The notes beneath the pieces are model-generated. The model had not been told where the DNA came from, did not search any database, and worked only from the letters and a program-made list of their open reading frames with translations. Shown piece after piece: positions 25,656 to 34,291 of a stretch of 64,000 bases of DNA (position 1 is the stretch's first letter; each line of letters opens with the position of its first letter). The DNA is taken from positions 268,731-332,730 of the forward strand of contig NZ_VJZK01000001.1 in the NCBI RefSeq assembly GCF_007109225.1, written 5' to 3'. The position numbers and the translations under genes were made by a program. Source of the stretch: Flavobacterium sp. GT3R68. GTDB lineage: Bacteria; Bacteroidota; Bacteroidia; Flavobacteriales; Flavobacteriaceae.

Positions 25656-26630
25656 ATGGATCACCCCGAACACAAAGAAATTACGATTTTAAAGGAAACG
25701 ATTTTACCCGGAGAGAGCAAGACCATCAACATGGAAATTGCGAAACTCCATACGATGACCAAATTAAAAATCCCAATCATTGTGGAGCGTTCCAAAATTG
25801 ACGGTCCGACTATATTATTATCTGCAGGCCTGCATGGTGATGAGATTAACGGAATCGAAATTGTACGCCAGCTCATCATCCAAAAAATCAACAAACCTAA
25901 AATCGGCACCATTATTTGCATTCCGGTAATCAATGTGTTCGGTTTTGTAAACCAGACACGCGAATTTCCTGACGGAAGGGACCTGAACCGGGTTTTTCCG
26001 GGCAGTAAAATGGGTTCTTTAGCTAGCCGTTTCGCCTATCATCTGCTGAAAGAAATCATACCCCAAGTGGATTATGTAATCGACTTTCATGCCGGAGGTG
26101 CCAGCCGGTTTAATGCTCCACAGGTAAGGATTGCGCCGGATAATGCCGAATTAAAAGCTCTGGCTGATGTGTTCAACGCTCCTTTCTCCCTTTATTCCAG
26201 GAATATTCCAGGGACTTTTCGTAGTTCGTGTGACAAATTAGGGGTAAAAATGCTATTGTTTGAAGGTGGTAAGTCCGTTAATATCAATGAAGAGATTACG
26301 CAGGAAGGCATTAATGGGGCCAAGAGAGTACTGCATCACTTTGGTATGCTGAATGGCAGTAAAAAAGTATCAACGCCAAAAAGCAAGACTATTTATATCG
26401 AAAAGTCCGGTTGGGTCCGCGCCAAGTTTTCCGGAATGTTTCATGGCTACACTAAAATTGGGCAGCTGGTAGAAAAAGGACAACTGTTGGCCACGATTTC
26501 AGATCCGTACGGGAAGGTCGAACATAAGGTAAAAGCCCCGAATTCGGGATACATCATTAATGTTAATGACGCTCCCATTGTTTATCAGGGAGATGCCGTT
26601 TATCATATTTCAAAAACATTGGAAAACTAA
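25656..26630 (+). CDS. Succinylglutamate desuccinylase/aspartoacylase family protein
   Basis: 324 residues, M14-like zinc hydrolase fold. Zinc ligands: His60 and Glu63 in GLHGDEINGIE and His145 in VIDFHAGG; DGRDLNRVFPG at about 106-116 supplies the substrate-binding arginines. The last 90 residues form a small beta domain with a lipoyl-like pattern (GYTKIGQLVEKGQLLATI), usual in this subgroup. It probably removes an acyl group from an N-acyl amino acid, but the substrate is unknown. Ends 8 bases before the 5-FCL gene, so they form an operon. Confidence 0.85.
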   Translation: MDHPEHKEITILKETILPGESKTINMEIAKLHTMTKLKIPIIVERSKIDGPTILLSAGLHGDEINGIEIVRQLIIQKINKPKIGTIICIPVINVFGFVNQTREFPDGRDLNRVFPGSKMGSLASRFAYHLLKEIIPQVDYVIDFHAGGASRFNAPQVRIAPDNAELKALADVFNAPFSLYSRNIPGTFRSSCDKLGVKMLLFEGGKSVNINEEITQEGINGAKRVLHHFGMLNGSKKVSTPKSKTIYIEKSGWVRAKFSGMFHGYTKIGQLVEKGQLLATISDPYGKVEHKVKAPNSGYIINVNDAPIVYQGDAVYHISKTLEN

Positions 26631-26638
26631 TTATTATC

Positions 26639-27202
26639 ATGTTAAAAAAGGAATTACGGGCCAAATATGTTGTTTTACGCAAAGCGCTTTCGGAAGATGA
26701 AATCGAAGAGAAGAGTCTGGCTATAGCCAATGAGTTGCTTCGACTTCCTATTTGGGACAAGGTGTATTTTCATATTTTCCTGCCTATTACCGAACAAAAA
26801 GAAGTGAATACAGAATATATTTTACATCTTTTATCCGGAAAGGACAAAGAAATACTGGTGTCGCAGGCCAATTTTGATACCCGTAAAATGAAGCATTTCC
26901 TGTTGACGGACAATACCAAACTTAAAAAGAACCAATACAATATTCCCGAGCCGGTAGATGGGATTGAGGTGCCTTCAAGTAAAATAGATGTTGTTTTCGT
27001 GCCGCTTTTGGCATTCGACGCTAAAGGACATCGGGTAGGTTATGGCAAAGGATTCTATGACAACCTGTTATCCGAATGCAAGCCTGATGTAATAAAGATT
27101 GGATTGTGTCATTTTGAAAGTGAAGAATTCATTGACGATGTGTTTGAAAAAGATGTGCAATTAGACTATTGCGTCACCCCGACTGCGGTATATTCCTTTT
27201 AA
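26639..27202 (+). CDS. 5-formyltetrahydrofolate cyclo-ligase
   Basis: Converts 5-formyl-THF to 5,10-methenyl-THF with ATP, a folate salvage step. 187 residues, typical. N-terminal KKELRAKYVVLRKALSEDEIEEKS carries the nucleotide-binding basic residues; VFVPLLAFDAKGHRVGYGKGFYDNLL at about 119-144 is the conserved GxGxGxYD signature. Downstream of the aspartoacylase-like gene by 8 bases. Confidence 0.93.
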   Translation: MLKKELRAKYVVLRKALSEDEIEEKSLAIANELLRLPIWDKVYFHIFLPITEQKEVNTEYILHLLSGKDKEILVSQANFDTRKMKHFLLTDNTKLKKNQYNIPEPVDGIEVPSSKIDVVFVPLLAFDAKGHRVGYGKGFYDNLLSECKPDVIKIGLCHFESEEFIDDVFEKDVQLDYCVTPTAVYSF

Positions 27203-27236
27203 AAACGTATTTTCGCCGAAATAAATTGTAAATAAT

Positions 27237-27443
27237 ATGAGAGCATTTAAGTATTCAAAATTCGCTGCAACCCTTACCGCAGCTATTTTTGCTGTTTCGT
27301 TATCAAACTGTAGCATTCACACGAGCACCAGAAGCACTAACAGATCATCATATAAAGCCAAACCGCTACCGCCGGGACAGGCCAAGAAAATACACGGACA
27401 GAAAAGTGCCAGGCGATTTGCACCCGGACACAATAAAAAATAA
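27237..27443 (+). CDS. Small basic lipoprotein-like protein
   Basis: 68 residues. The signal sequence ends LSNCS, a possible lipobox with Cys26. The mature part is basic and carries KPLPPGQAKKIHG followed by KSARRFAPGH, a short repeated pattern that I recall from many flavobacterial small secreted proteins, some of which carry misleading names such as quinol oxidase subunit 4. Function unknown. Followed within 10 bases by a strong terminator. Confidence 0.7.
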   Translation: MRAFKYSKFAATLTAAIFAVSLSNCSIHTSTRSTNRSSYKAKPLPPGQAKKIHGQKSARRFAPGHNKK

Positions 27444-27450
27444 AAACAAA

Positions 27451-27485
27451 AGACCTATTCAAATCTGAATAGGTCTTTTTTTTTT
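27451..27485. terminator. Bidirectional terminator between the small lipoprotein gene and lspA
   Basis: Perfect 11-bp stem, AGACCTATTCA (27451-27461) with TGAATAGGTCT (27466-27476), loop AATC, followed by a run of T. The flanking genes converge. Confidence 0.85.
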
Positions 27486-27500
27486 CGGTCAGCTCAACTT

Positions 27501-28094
27501 TTATTTGTGAAACGCTTTTTTATTGAATACAATTAAAATTCCCACTCCTGTGGAAATGGCCATATCCGCGATATTAAAAATGGCATTGAAGAAAGTGAAA
27601 TTGTTTCCACCCCAAATTGGAAACCATGAAGGTAAGTTGCCTTCCCAAATAGGGAAATACAACATATCAACAACTTTTCCGTGAAAAAAAGTTCCATAAG
27701 GATGATCCGTAAAAATCGTAGCGACACTGTGATAACTGTCGCTGAAAATTACTCCGTAAAAAACAGAATCAATAATGTTTCCGAATGCACCGGCCAAAAT
27801 CAATGCTATGGAAGCTACCAAATAAGGAGAGCTGTTCTTCTTAACGGCATCCCATAACCAATAGCCGATTCCGGTTACCGCCACCAATCGGAAAAGAGTC
27901 AGGATAATTTTTCCGTACTCCCCCGGTATTTCGGTACCCCAAGCCATTCCTTCATTTTCTATAAAAAGAATTTTAAACCACTGGAATACATTTACTTCTT
28001 CGCCTAAAACAAAATGGGTTTTGATGTATATTTTAGAAACCTGATCCACAAGAAGAATCAGAAATACGATGAAATAGGCTTTTTTTAGTGACAT
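27501..28094 (-). CDS. lspA: Lipoprotein signal peptidase (signal peptidase II)
   Basis: Inner-membrane aspartyl protease that cuts lipoprotein signal peptides. 197 residues against about 165 in E. coli; the extra length is a loop at about 115-150, common in Bacteroidota. Catalytic aspartates lie in AGAFGNIIDSVFYG and FNIADMAISTG. Four membrane helices. The many lipoproteins in this window would be substrates. Own promoter box at 28114-28121. Confidence 0.93.
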   Translation of the reverse strand: MSLKKAYFIVFLILLVDQVSKIYIKTHFVLGEEVNVFQWFKILFIENEGMAWGTEIPGEYGKIILTLFRLVAVTGIGYWLWDAVKKNSSPYLVASIALILAGAFGNIIDSVFYGVIFSDSYHSVATIFTDHPYGTFFHGKVVDMLYFPIWEGNLPSWFPIWGGNNFTFFNAIFNIADMAISTGVGILIVFNKKAFHK

Positions 28095-28113
28095 TATATT
28101 TTTTTTTGTGGTG

Positions 28114-28121
28114 CAAAAATA
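28114..28121 (-). promoter_or_regulatory. Promoter box for lspA
   Basis: TATTTTTG on the minus strand, 20 bases before the lspA start, in the divergent gap with the LVIVD gene. Confidence 0.5.
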
Positions 28122-28210
28122 GCAATATTATCAGACAAAAAAAGAGAATAATCCAAATGTTTTGAAAGATTTAATGGTTTCAATTTTAATGTTTTAGACG
28201 TTGCTTTTCT

Positions 28211-28218
28211 TACATTTG
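28211..28218 (+). promoter_or_regulatory. Promoter box for the LVIVD lipoprotein
   Basis: TACATTTG, 22 bases before the ATG at 28241. No clear TTG at the expected spacing. Confidence 0.55.
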
Positions 28219-28240
28219 TATAAACTAAAAGTGATTTGCT

Positions 28241-29488
28241 ATGAAAACCTTTAAATTTATCTTAGTGACCTGCTTAGTTGGGGTTTTTTCATCCTGTACT
28301 TCTGATGACACTCCGAACGAGCAGGCCGTTTTTGCTGTGCCCATAGTCAAAACCCTTGCTGCCATCCGCAGCAGCGTGAACGTTACCGGCGCCCGGACCT
28401 CAGAGTCTGACGGAAAAATATATGTAACCGAAAACTACTTATTTTACATCGCACAGGAAGAGGGAATCCATATATTTGACAACCATAATCCTGCCACGCC
28501 ACAGAATATTGCTTTTATACATCTGGATGGCGTCCATGATATTGCGGTAAAAAACAATACTTTGTATGCCGATAATTATACTGATTTGACGATTTTTGAT
28601 ATTAGTGACATTTCAAATATCCATTTAACTCAAACGCTCGAAAATGCTGTAACCTTTAATCCTTCCTATCCTGCCTCCGCTGAATATTATGACTATACCG
28701 TTACAGCAGATCCCGATGAGTTGGTAGTCGGATTTACATTGGAAACCCGAAACCGTCCCTATGGCCAGGAATTGATTTTGGCTAACGATGCTTTAGGTGC
28801 CTTTGAAAGTTCCAATGGGGTTTCAATAGGGACCGGCGGTTCGTACGCCCGTTTTCAAATCAATAACAACGCATTATACACGATAGACAGTTATCAGTTA
28901 AAGGTATTCAACATCACTGATCCTCTGGGTGCATTTTTTGACAAGGCAGTAACTATGATGGATTGGTTTGGCGGCGGCCAGTTTGAAACGCTTTTTATGC
29001 AGAAACACAATTTATTTGTAGGGTCCACTACTGGGATGCACATAGTGGATGCTTCGGATCCATTCAATCCTTATTTTGTCTCTACTTTTTCACATGCTAC
29101 GGCCTGCGATCCGGTGGTAGTATTTATGGACACCGCGTATATTACTGTTCGTGGTGGAAATTCCTGCGGCGCCATCGAAGATCAGGTTAATGTTATTGAT
29201 GTGACTGATATTTCAAGCCCAACATTGCTATCTACCACTTTAGTAGCACAACCTTATGGGTTGGGGTTTAGAGAAAACATCCTTTATGTATGTTGTGGTT
29301 CGGAAGGCTTGAAGGTTTTTGATGCTTCTGATTCCTCCAATCTGACCCTGCGCAATTCCTATCCTGATGATGTAACCGATGTGATTCCGCTGAACACCCA
29401 TTTAATAGCCGTTGGAGCAAATAAAATTATACAATACAGTTATGGTGCTGATTTTACCCTAGAAGTCATCAGTATCGTTAATTTCTAA
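28241..29488 (+). CDS. LVIVD-repeat lipoprotein
   Basis: 415 residues. The signal sequence ends FSSCTSDD, a lipobox with Cys20 followed by acidic residues, which in flavobacteria favour surface export of the lipoprotein. The body is a beta-propeller made of LVIVD-like repeats: LYADNYTDLTIFDISDISN, LYTIDSYQLKVFNITD, LFVGSTTGMHIVDASDP, VNVIDVTDISSP, VCCGSEGLKVFDASD. Role unknown, probably a binding platform at the cell surface. Monocistronic between its own promoter and terminator. Confidence 0.82.
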   Translation: MKTFKFILVTCLVGVFSSCTSDDTPNEQAVFAVPIVKTLAAIRSSVNVTGARTSESDGKIYVTENYLFYIAQEEGIHIFDNHNPATPQNIAFIHLDGVHDIAVKNNTLYADNYTDLTIFDISDISNIHLTQTLENAVTFNPSYPASAEYYDYTVTADPDELVVGFTLETRNRPYGQELILANDALGAFESSNGVSIGTGGSYARFQINNNALYTIDSYQLKVFNITDPLGAFFDKAVTMMDWFGGGQFETLFMQKHNLFVGSTTGMHIVDASDPFNPYFVSTFSHATACDPVVVFMDTAYITVRGGNSCGAIEDQVNVIDVTDISSPTLLSTTLVAQPYGLGFRENILYVCCGSEGLKVFDASDSSNLTLRNSYPDDVTDVIPLNTHLIAVGANKIIQYSYGADFTLEVISIVNF

Positions 29489-29492
29489 AACC

Positions 29493-29526
29493 AAAAAAAC
29501 CCCGCTATGAACGGGGCTTTTTTTAT
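29493..29526. terminator. Bidirectional terminator after the LVIVD lipoprotein
   Basis: CCCCG (29500-29504) and CGGGG (29512-29516), flanked by seven A and a run of T that extend the stem. Convergent genes end on both sides. Confidence 0.8.
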
Positions 29527-29539
29527 CTTAATGAAAAAA

Positions 29540-29920
29540 TTATCGCTGCAGGTTTTTTGCTTCGATACTCATGGTTGCATGAGGTACAATTTTCAGTCTT
29601 TCCTTATTTATTAATTGTCCAGTTACTTTGCAAACGCCGTAGGTCTTGCTTTCAACACGGAAAAGGGCATTCTTTAAATCGCGGATAAATTTCTCCTGGC
29701 GAATGGCAAGCTGCGAGTTGGCTTCCTTAGACATGGTTTCACTTCCTTCTTCAAAAGCCTTGAACGTTGGCGACGTATCGTCTGTACCGTTATTCAAATC
29801 ATTCATATAGGCGCTTTTTATCAGATCTAAATCGAATTGTGCTTTTTCTATTTTATTTAAAATGATTTCCTTGAACTCTGCTAAATCAGCATCTGAGTAT
29901 CTAGTGGTTTGCTCTACCAT
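29540..29920 (-). CDS. TraR/DksA-family protein with only one zinc-site cysteine
   Basis: 126 residues with the coiled-coil N terminus and zinc-finger-like C terminus of DksA, an RNA polymerase secondary-channel regulator. DksA uses four Cys; here YGVCKVTGQLINKERLKIVPHATMSIEAK keeps the first, while the other three positions are Thr, Ser and Ala. Such zinc-free DksA forms exist (for example DksA2 of Pseudomonas, with partial loss). The acidic tip of the coiled coil is present as NGTDDTSP. The gene starts 6 bases after ileS on the same strand, so they form an operon. Confidence 0.82.
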   Translation of the reverse strand: MVEQTTRYSDADLAEFKEIILNKIEKAQFDLDLIKSAYMNDLNNGTDDTSPTFKAFEEGSETMSKEANSQLAIRQEKFIRDLKNALFRVESKTYGVCKVTGQLINKERLKIVPHATMSIEAKNLQR

Positions 29921-29926
29921 AATCCC

Positions 29927-32900
29927 TTACTTTGAAATTAATAAATTTGTTTTTACTTCGTCGAATACAATCTCTGTACCGTTATCTATTTTTTCCAGAA
30001 TAACCAATTCTTCCGTTAGCGTTTCGTCTTTTATGTATTGCTCATTACTTTTGATTGCCGCTTCAATAGCGCTATCCTGCTGCACATACACTTTGATTTT
30101 ATCGGTTACTTCAAAGCCGGAATCCTTTCTTAAATTTTGAATCCTGTTGACCAATTCTCTTGCAATTCCTTCTCTTCTTAAGTCTTCGGTTATCGTGATA
30201 TCCAAAGCAACTGTAATATTTCCCGAATTGGCAACAAGCCATCCTTCAATGTCCTGAGAGGTGATTTCTACATCTTCTAATGTTAAAGTTATGCTTTTTC
30301 CTGCAATAATAAAATTAATATTGTTATCTCTTTCAAGTATATTGATCTGTTCTTGTGTTAAATTTTGTATCTCTTTGGAAATCAGACCCATATCTTTTCC
30401 GAAACGAGGGCCTAAAGTTTTAAAATTTGGTTTAATCTGCTTTACGAGTATGCCGGAAGCATCATCCAGAAGCTCAATCTCCTTAACATTTACTTCCGCT
30501 TTAATCAGATCCGAAATTGCTTCAATCTCTGCACGTTGCGCCTGATCCAATACGGGAATCATTACTTTCTGTAAAGGCTGACGCACTTTGATCATTTCCT
30601 TTTTGCGCAACGACAATACCAATGATGAAATCGTCTGCGCTTTCTGCATTTTGCTTTCCAATGACTTGTTGACAAAGTGATTTGCGCTCTTTGGAAACTC
30701 GGCCAAATGTACGCTGACAAATCCTTCTGACTGTGTCGCCAACGTTAAATCACGGTAAAGCTTGTCCATGAAAAATGGTGCTATTGGCGCTCCCAACTTG
30801 GCAACCGTCAATAAACAGGTATACAAAGTCTGATAAGCGGCAATTTTATCTTGCGCGTATTCGCCTTTCCAGAAACGTCTTCTGCACAAACGAACGTACC
30901 AGTTGCTCAAGTTTTCCTGTACAAATTCAGAAATCGCCCGGGCAGCTTTGGTTGGCTCATAATCTGCATAGAAACCATCCACGTCAGCAATCAGCGTGTT
31001 CAGTTCCGAGATAATCCACTGGTCAATTTCCGGTCTTTCGTTTAACGGAATTTCCGTTTCCGCGTATTTGAATCCGTCAATATTGGCATATAAACTAAAG
31101 AATGAATACGTATTATAAAGGGTTCCGAAGAATTTTCGGCGCACCTCAGCAATTCCTTCGATATCAAATTTCAGGTTGTCCCATGGATTTGCATTCGATA
31201 TCATGTACCAACGTGTCGCATCAGGACCATATTCGGCCAAGGTCAGGAACGGATCCACTGCATTTCCTAAACGCTTTGACATTTTTTGCCCATTTTTATC
31301 CAGAACCAGTCCATTGGACACTACATTTTTATAGGCCACTTTATCAAAAACCAAGGTTCCGATAGCGTGCAGGGTATAAAACCATCCTCGGGTTTGGTCG
31401 ACTCCTTCGGCTATAAAATCCGCCGGGAAAGCTTTATTATCATCAATTAATTCCTTGTTTTCAAAAGGATAATGCCACTGCGCATACGGCATCGATCCCG
31501 AATCAAACCAAACGTCAATTAAATCCGCTTCGCGTTTCATCGGTTTTCCGGTTGGCGAGACCAACACGATTTGATCCACTACATTTTTATGTAAATCAAC
31601 CAGATCATAATTGCTTTCGCTCATGTTTCCGATTTCAAAACCTTTGAAAGGATTTTCTCCCTGGATACCGGCAGTGATTGATTTTTCGATTTCGTTGTAT
31701 AATTCCTCTACCGAACCAATCAGGATTTCTTCAGTTCCTTCCTCATTTCTCCAGATTGGCAATGGGATTCCCCAATAACGGGAACGCGACAGGTTCCAGT
31801 CGTTGGCATTCTTAAGCCAGTTGCCGAAACGTCCTTCTCCGGTTGCTTTTGGTTTCCAGTTGATGGTTTCGTTCAGATCGAACATCCGGTCTTTTACCTG
31901 AGTTACATTGATGAACCATGAATCCAGAGGATAGTATAAAATCGGTTTGTCAGTTCTCCAGCAATGCGGGTAACTGTGGACATATTTCTCCACCTTAAAG
32001 GCTTTGTTTTCTTCTTTTAAATGAATGGCCAATTCCACATCCACGGAACGTTCCGGTGCTTCACCATCGTTATAATATTCGTTTTTCACATATTTTCCGG
32101 CGAATTCACCCATATGTGATGTAAATCTTCCCTGTAAATCCACTAAAGGCACTGGGTTTCCGCTTTCGTCCAAAACCAACATTGGCGGCACTTCGGGTGT
32201 GGCTTCTTTGGCCACTTTAGCATCATCGGCACCAAATGTCGGGGCTGTATGTACAATTCCGGTTCCGTCTTCGGTAGTAACGAAATCTCCAGAGATTATT
32301 CGGAACGCATTTTCAGGATTTTGGTACGGAAGGGCATACGGCATTAATTGCTCGTAGCGGATTCCGACCAAGTCAGCTCCTTTGCATTCGGCCAGAATCT
32401 GGTACGGTATATTTTTGTCTCCTTCTTTGAAATTTTCAAAGTCAGATGGTTCTTTGCTTTCAAAAAATCCTTTCCCGAATTGTTTTCCAACCAAGTTTTT
32501 AGCCAGGATGACAGCGTTCGGACGGAAAGTATATTGGTTGAAGGTTTTTACCAGAACATATTCGATTTTCGGACCTACGGTCAATGCCGTATTACTTGGC
32601 AAGGTCCATGGAGTGGTGGTCCAGGCAAGGAAATAGATATCCTCCAGATCTAATGCATCCAGCTTGTAATGCTGCATGTCTTTGGAGGTAATGTAATCAT
32701 AAAATTTCGTAAACAGTGATTCGCGTTGGTTTTCCAATACTTTGAATTGCGCTACCACGGTCGTATCGGTCACATCACGATATGAACCCGGTTGGTTCAC
32801 TTCGTGAGAGGACAATCCGGTTCCGGCTTTTGGAGAATAAGGCTGGATGGTGTAGCCTTTGTACATCAGATTCTTGTTATAGATCTGTTTCAGAATCCAC

Positions 32901-33385
32901 CAAACACTCTCCATGTATTTGGGTTTATAGGTCACGTATGGATCTTCCATATCAACCCAATATCCCATTTTTTCGGTCAGGTCATTCCACACGTCGGTAT
33001 ACCGCATCACGGTATTTTTACAAGCTTCGTTGTACTCTTCGATGGAGATGGTTTTCCCGATATCTTCTTTGGTGATTCCCAATTCTTTTTCGGTTCCCAA
33101 TTCTACCGGCAAACCGTGGGTGTCCCAGCCGGCTTTTCGCTTTACCTGGAATCCTTTTTGGGTCTTGTAACGACAGAAAATATCTTTAATCGCACGGGCC
33201 ATAACGTGGTGAATACCAGGCAGTCCGTTTGCTGAAGGCGGGCCTTCAAAAAACACGAATGGCGGGTTCCCTTCACGTGTGGTGACGCTTTTCTCGAAGA
33301 TGTTTTCTTTTTTCCAGAAATCAAGCACTTCTGACGCTACCGTTGGCAGGTCAAGTCCTTTGTATTCAGTGAATTTTGCACTCAT
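29927..33385 (-). CDS. ileS: Isoleucyl-tRNA synthetase
   Basis: Charges tRNA-Ile. 1152 residues counted from the ATG at 33385 (MSAKFTEYKGLDLP); a frame extending to 33406 adds MIKENDK and is less likely. HIGH motif as GLPGIHHV, GWDTHGLPVE after it, editing domain in the middle, and KMSKR as GQKMSKRLGN. The length and a long C-terminal region without zinc-binding cysteines fit the eukaryote-like IleRS2 branch, some members of which resist mupirocin; that resistance is an inference. Co-transcribed with the DksA-like gene. Confidence 0.97.
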   Translation of the reverse strand: MSAKFTEYKGLDLPTVASEVLDFWKKENIFEKSVTTREGNPPFVFFEGPPSANGLPGIHHVMARAIKDIFCRYKTQKGFQVKRKAGWDTHGLPVELGTEKELGITKEDIGKTISIEEYNEACKNTVMRYTDVWNDLTEKMGYWVDMEDPYVTYKPKYMESVWWILKQIYNKNLMYKGYTIQPYSPKAGTGLSSHEVNQPGSYRDVTDTTVVAQFKVLENQRESLFTKFYDYITSKDMQHYKLDALDLEDIYFLAWTTTPWTLPSNTALTVGPKIEYVLVKTFNQYTFRPNAVILAKNLVGKQFGKGFFESKEPSDFENFKEGDKNIPYQILAECKGADLVGIRYEQLMPYALPYQNPENAFRIISGDFVTTEDGTGIVHTAPTFGADDAKVAKEATPEVPPMLVLDESGNPVPLVDLQGRFTSHMGEFAGKYVKNEYYNDGEAPERSVDVELAIHLKEENKAFKVEKYVHSYPHCWRTDKPILYYPLDSWFINVTQVKDRMFDLNETINWKPKATGEGRFGNWLKNANDWNLSRSRYWGIPLPIWRNEEGTEEILIGSVEELYNEIEKSITAGIQGENPFKGFEIGNMSESNYDLVDLHKNVVDQIVLVSPTGKPMKREADLIDVWFDSGSMPYAQWHYPFENKELIDDNKAFPADFIAEGVDQTRGWFYTLHAIGTLVFDKVAYKNVVSNGLVLDKNGQKMSKRLGNAVDPFLTLAEYGPDATRWYMISNANPWDNLKFDIEGIAEVRRKFFGTLYNTYSFFSLYANIDGFKYAETEIPLNERPEIDQWIISELNTLIADVDGFYADYEPTKAARAISEFVQENLSNWYVRLCRRRFWKGEYAQDKIAAYQTLYTCLLTVAKLGAPIAPFFMDKLYRDLTLATQSEGFVSVHLAEFPKSANHFVNKSLESKMQKAQTISSLVLSLRKKEMIKVRQPLQKVMIPVLDQAQRAEIEAISDLIKAEVNVKEIELLDDASGILVKQIKPNFKTLGPRFGKDMGLISKEIQNLTQEQINILERDNNINFIIAGKSITLTLEDVEITSQDIEGWLVANSGNITVALDITITEDLRREGIARELVNRIQNLRKDSGFEVTDKIKVYVQQDSAIEAAIKSNEQYIKDETLTEELVILEKIDNGTEIVFDEVKTNLLISK

Positions 33386-33465
33386 TTTGTCGTTTTCTTT
33401 AATCAATGTGCGAAAGTAATCAATTTTGAATAAATAGTGATATGTTCTAAGTTATAAGTTTTGGG

Positions 33466-33566
33466 TTGCGTGAGGGATAACAGCGGAAAGCCCGCAATAA
33501 AATGGAGCTACAGCGGAATTTTATGAGGACTTGCAGCGGATAGCCCGACCCTTGTGGTCACGCCCA
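33466..33566 (-). repeat. Structured dispersed element after recO (copy C)
   Basis: Lies 7 bases after the recO stop. Outer stem GCGTGA (33468-33473) with TCACGC (33558-33563); inner stem ATAAAAT (33497-33503) with ATTTTAT (33518-33524); and twin phrases AGCGGAAAGCCCG and AGCGGATAGCCCG. Closely matches a repeat I remember from many Flavobacterium genomes. It differs from copies A and B but shares the position directly after a gene and AGCGGA-AGC phrases. Confidence 0.7.
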
Positions 33567-33572
33567 GAATAT

Positions 33573-34286
33573 TTACGAGAAAATGACTTTTAAAACGTCG
33601 AGTGATTTGGGTTTTTGGAAGCCCTCGAGATGGAAGCTGTAATAATCGATGATGATTTTCAGCAGCAGTTGTCTTTCAATGACATGAAAGGATTTCTGGC
33701 TGCTGCCGAATTTGAGGCCGATAAGTTTTTTGAAGAGCTGGGTTTCGTGATCGGAAAGCGAATTTACGCCGTGAAAAGGGGTAAAAATGCCTTCGGTCAG
33801 GTCAAAAAAAGGAAAATCCATATCGGAAGTATCTGGATAAAATCCGAGGTATTTGGTGATTTCAAAAAGCAGGATCAGATGGAAATTGGCGACATCACCA
33901 TTGGCATCGAGCCACAGTAATGCCGCTTCCAAAAACAGGAACAGCGGTTCGTTTTTTTCTTCCTCATGGATGCTGTGGTGCAGCATTTCGGACAGGAACA
34001 TCGCCATCGTGCTTTTGACCACGTCGTTGGGAATCGTCTGGAAAGTGGCCGCTAATTTGATTTCTTTGAAGTTTTCCAACGTGCCTTTATTTTTATGCAC
34101 AGCCTCAATTTCAAGAATCGTCAAAGGCTGGAAATAGGCTATTTTCTGATTGCTTTTCCGCGAGGAAAACGCATCGCGGACAAAATATGATTTGAGCCCG
34201 TCAGATTGGGTAAAGCATTTTACAATCAGGCTTTTTTCCTGGTATTTGATGGCGCTGAGGACAATGGCTTTGGTTTTGACTTGCAC
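33573..34286 (-). CDS. recO: DNA repair protein RecO
   Basis: Recombination mediator that loads RecA at gaps with RecR. The frame is open to 34406, but the family start is the GTG at 34286 (VQVKTKAIVLSAIKYQEKS), 5 bases after the stop of porZ; this gives 237 residues. N-terminal OB-fold, then an alpha-helical domain. The Cys4 zinc site found in some RecO proteins is not seen. Adjacent to porZ, as in other flavobacteria. Confidence 0.9.
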   Translation of the reverse strand: MQVKTKAIVLSAIKYQEKSLIVKCFTQSDGLKSYFVRDAFSSRKSNQKIAYFQPLTILEIEAVHKNKGTLENFKEIKLAATFQTIPNDVVKSTMAMFLSEMLHHSIHEEEKNEPLFLFLEAALLWLDANGDVANFHLILLFEITKYLGFYPDTSDMDFPFFDLTEGIFTPFHGVNSLSDHETQLFKKLIGLKFGSSQKSFHVIERQLLLKIIIDYYSFHLEGFQKPKSLDVLKVIFS

Positions 34287-34291
34287 GTAAA

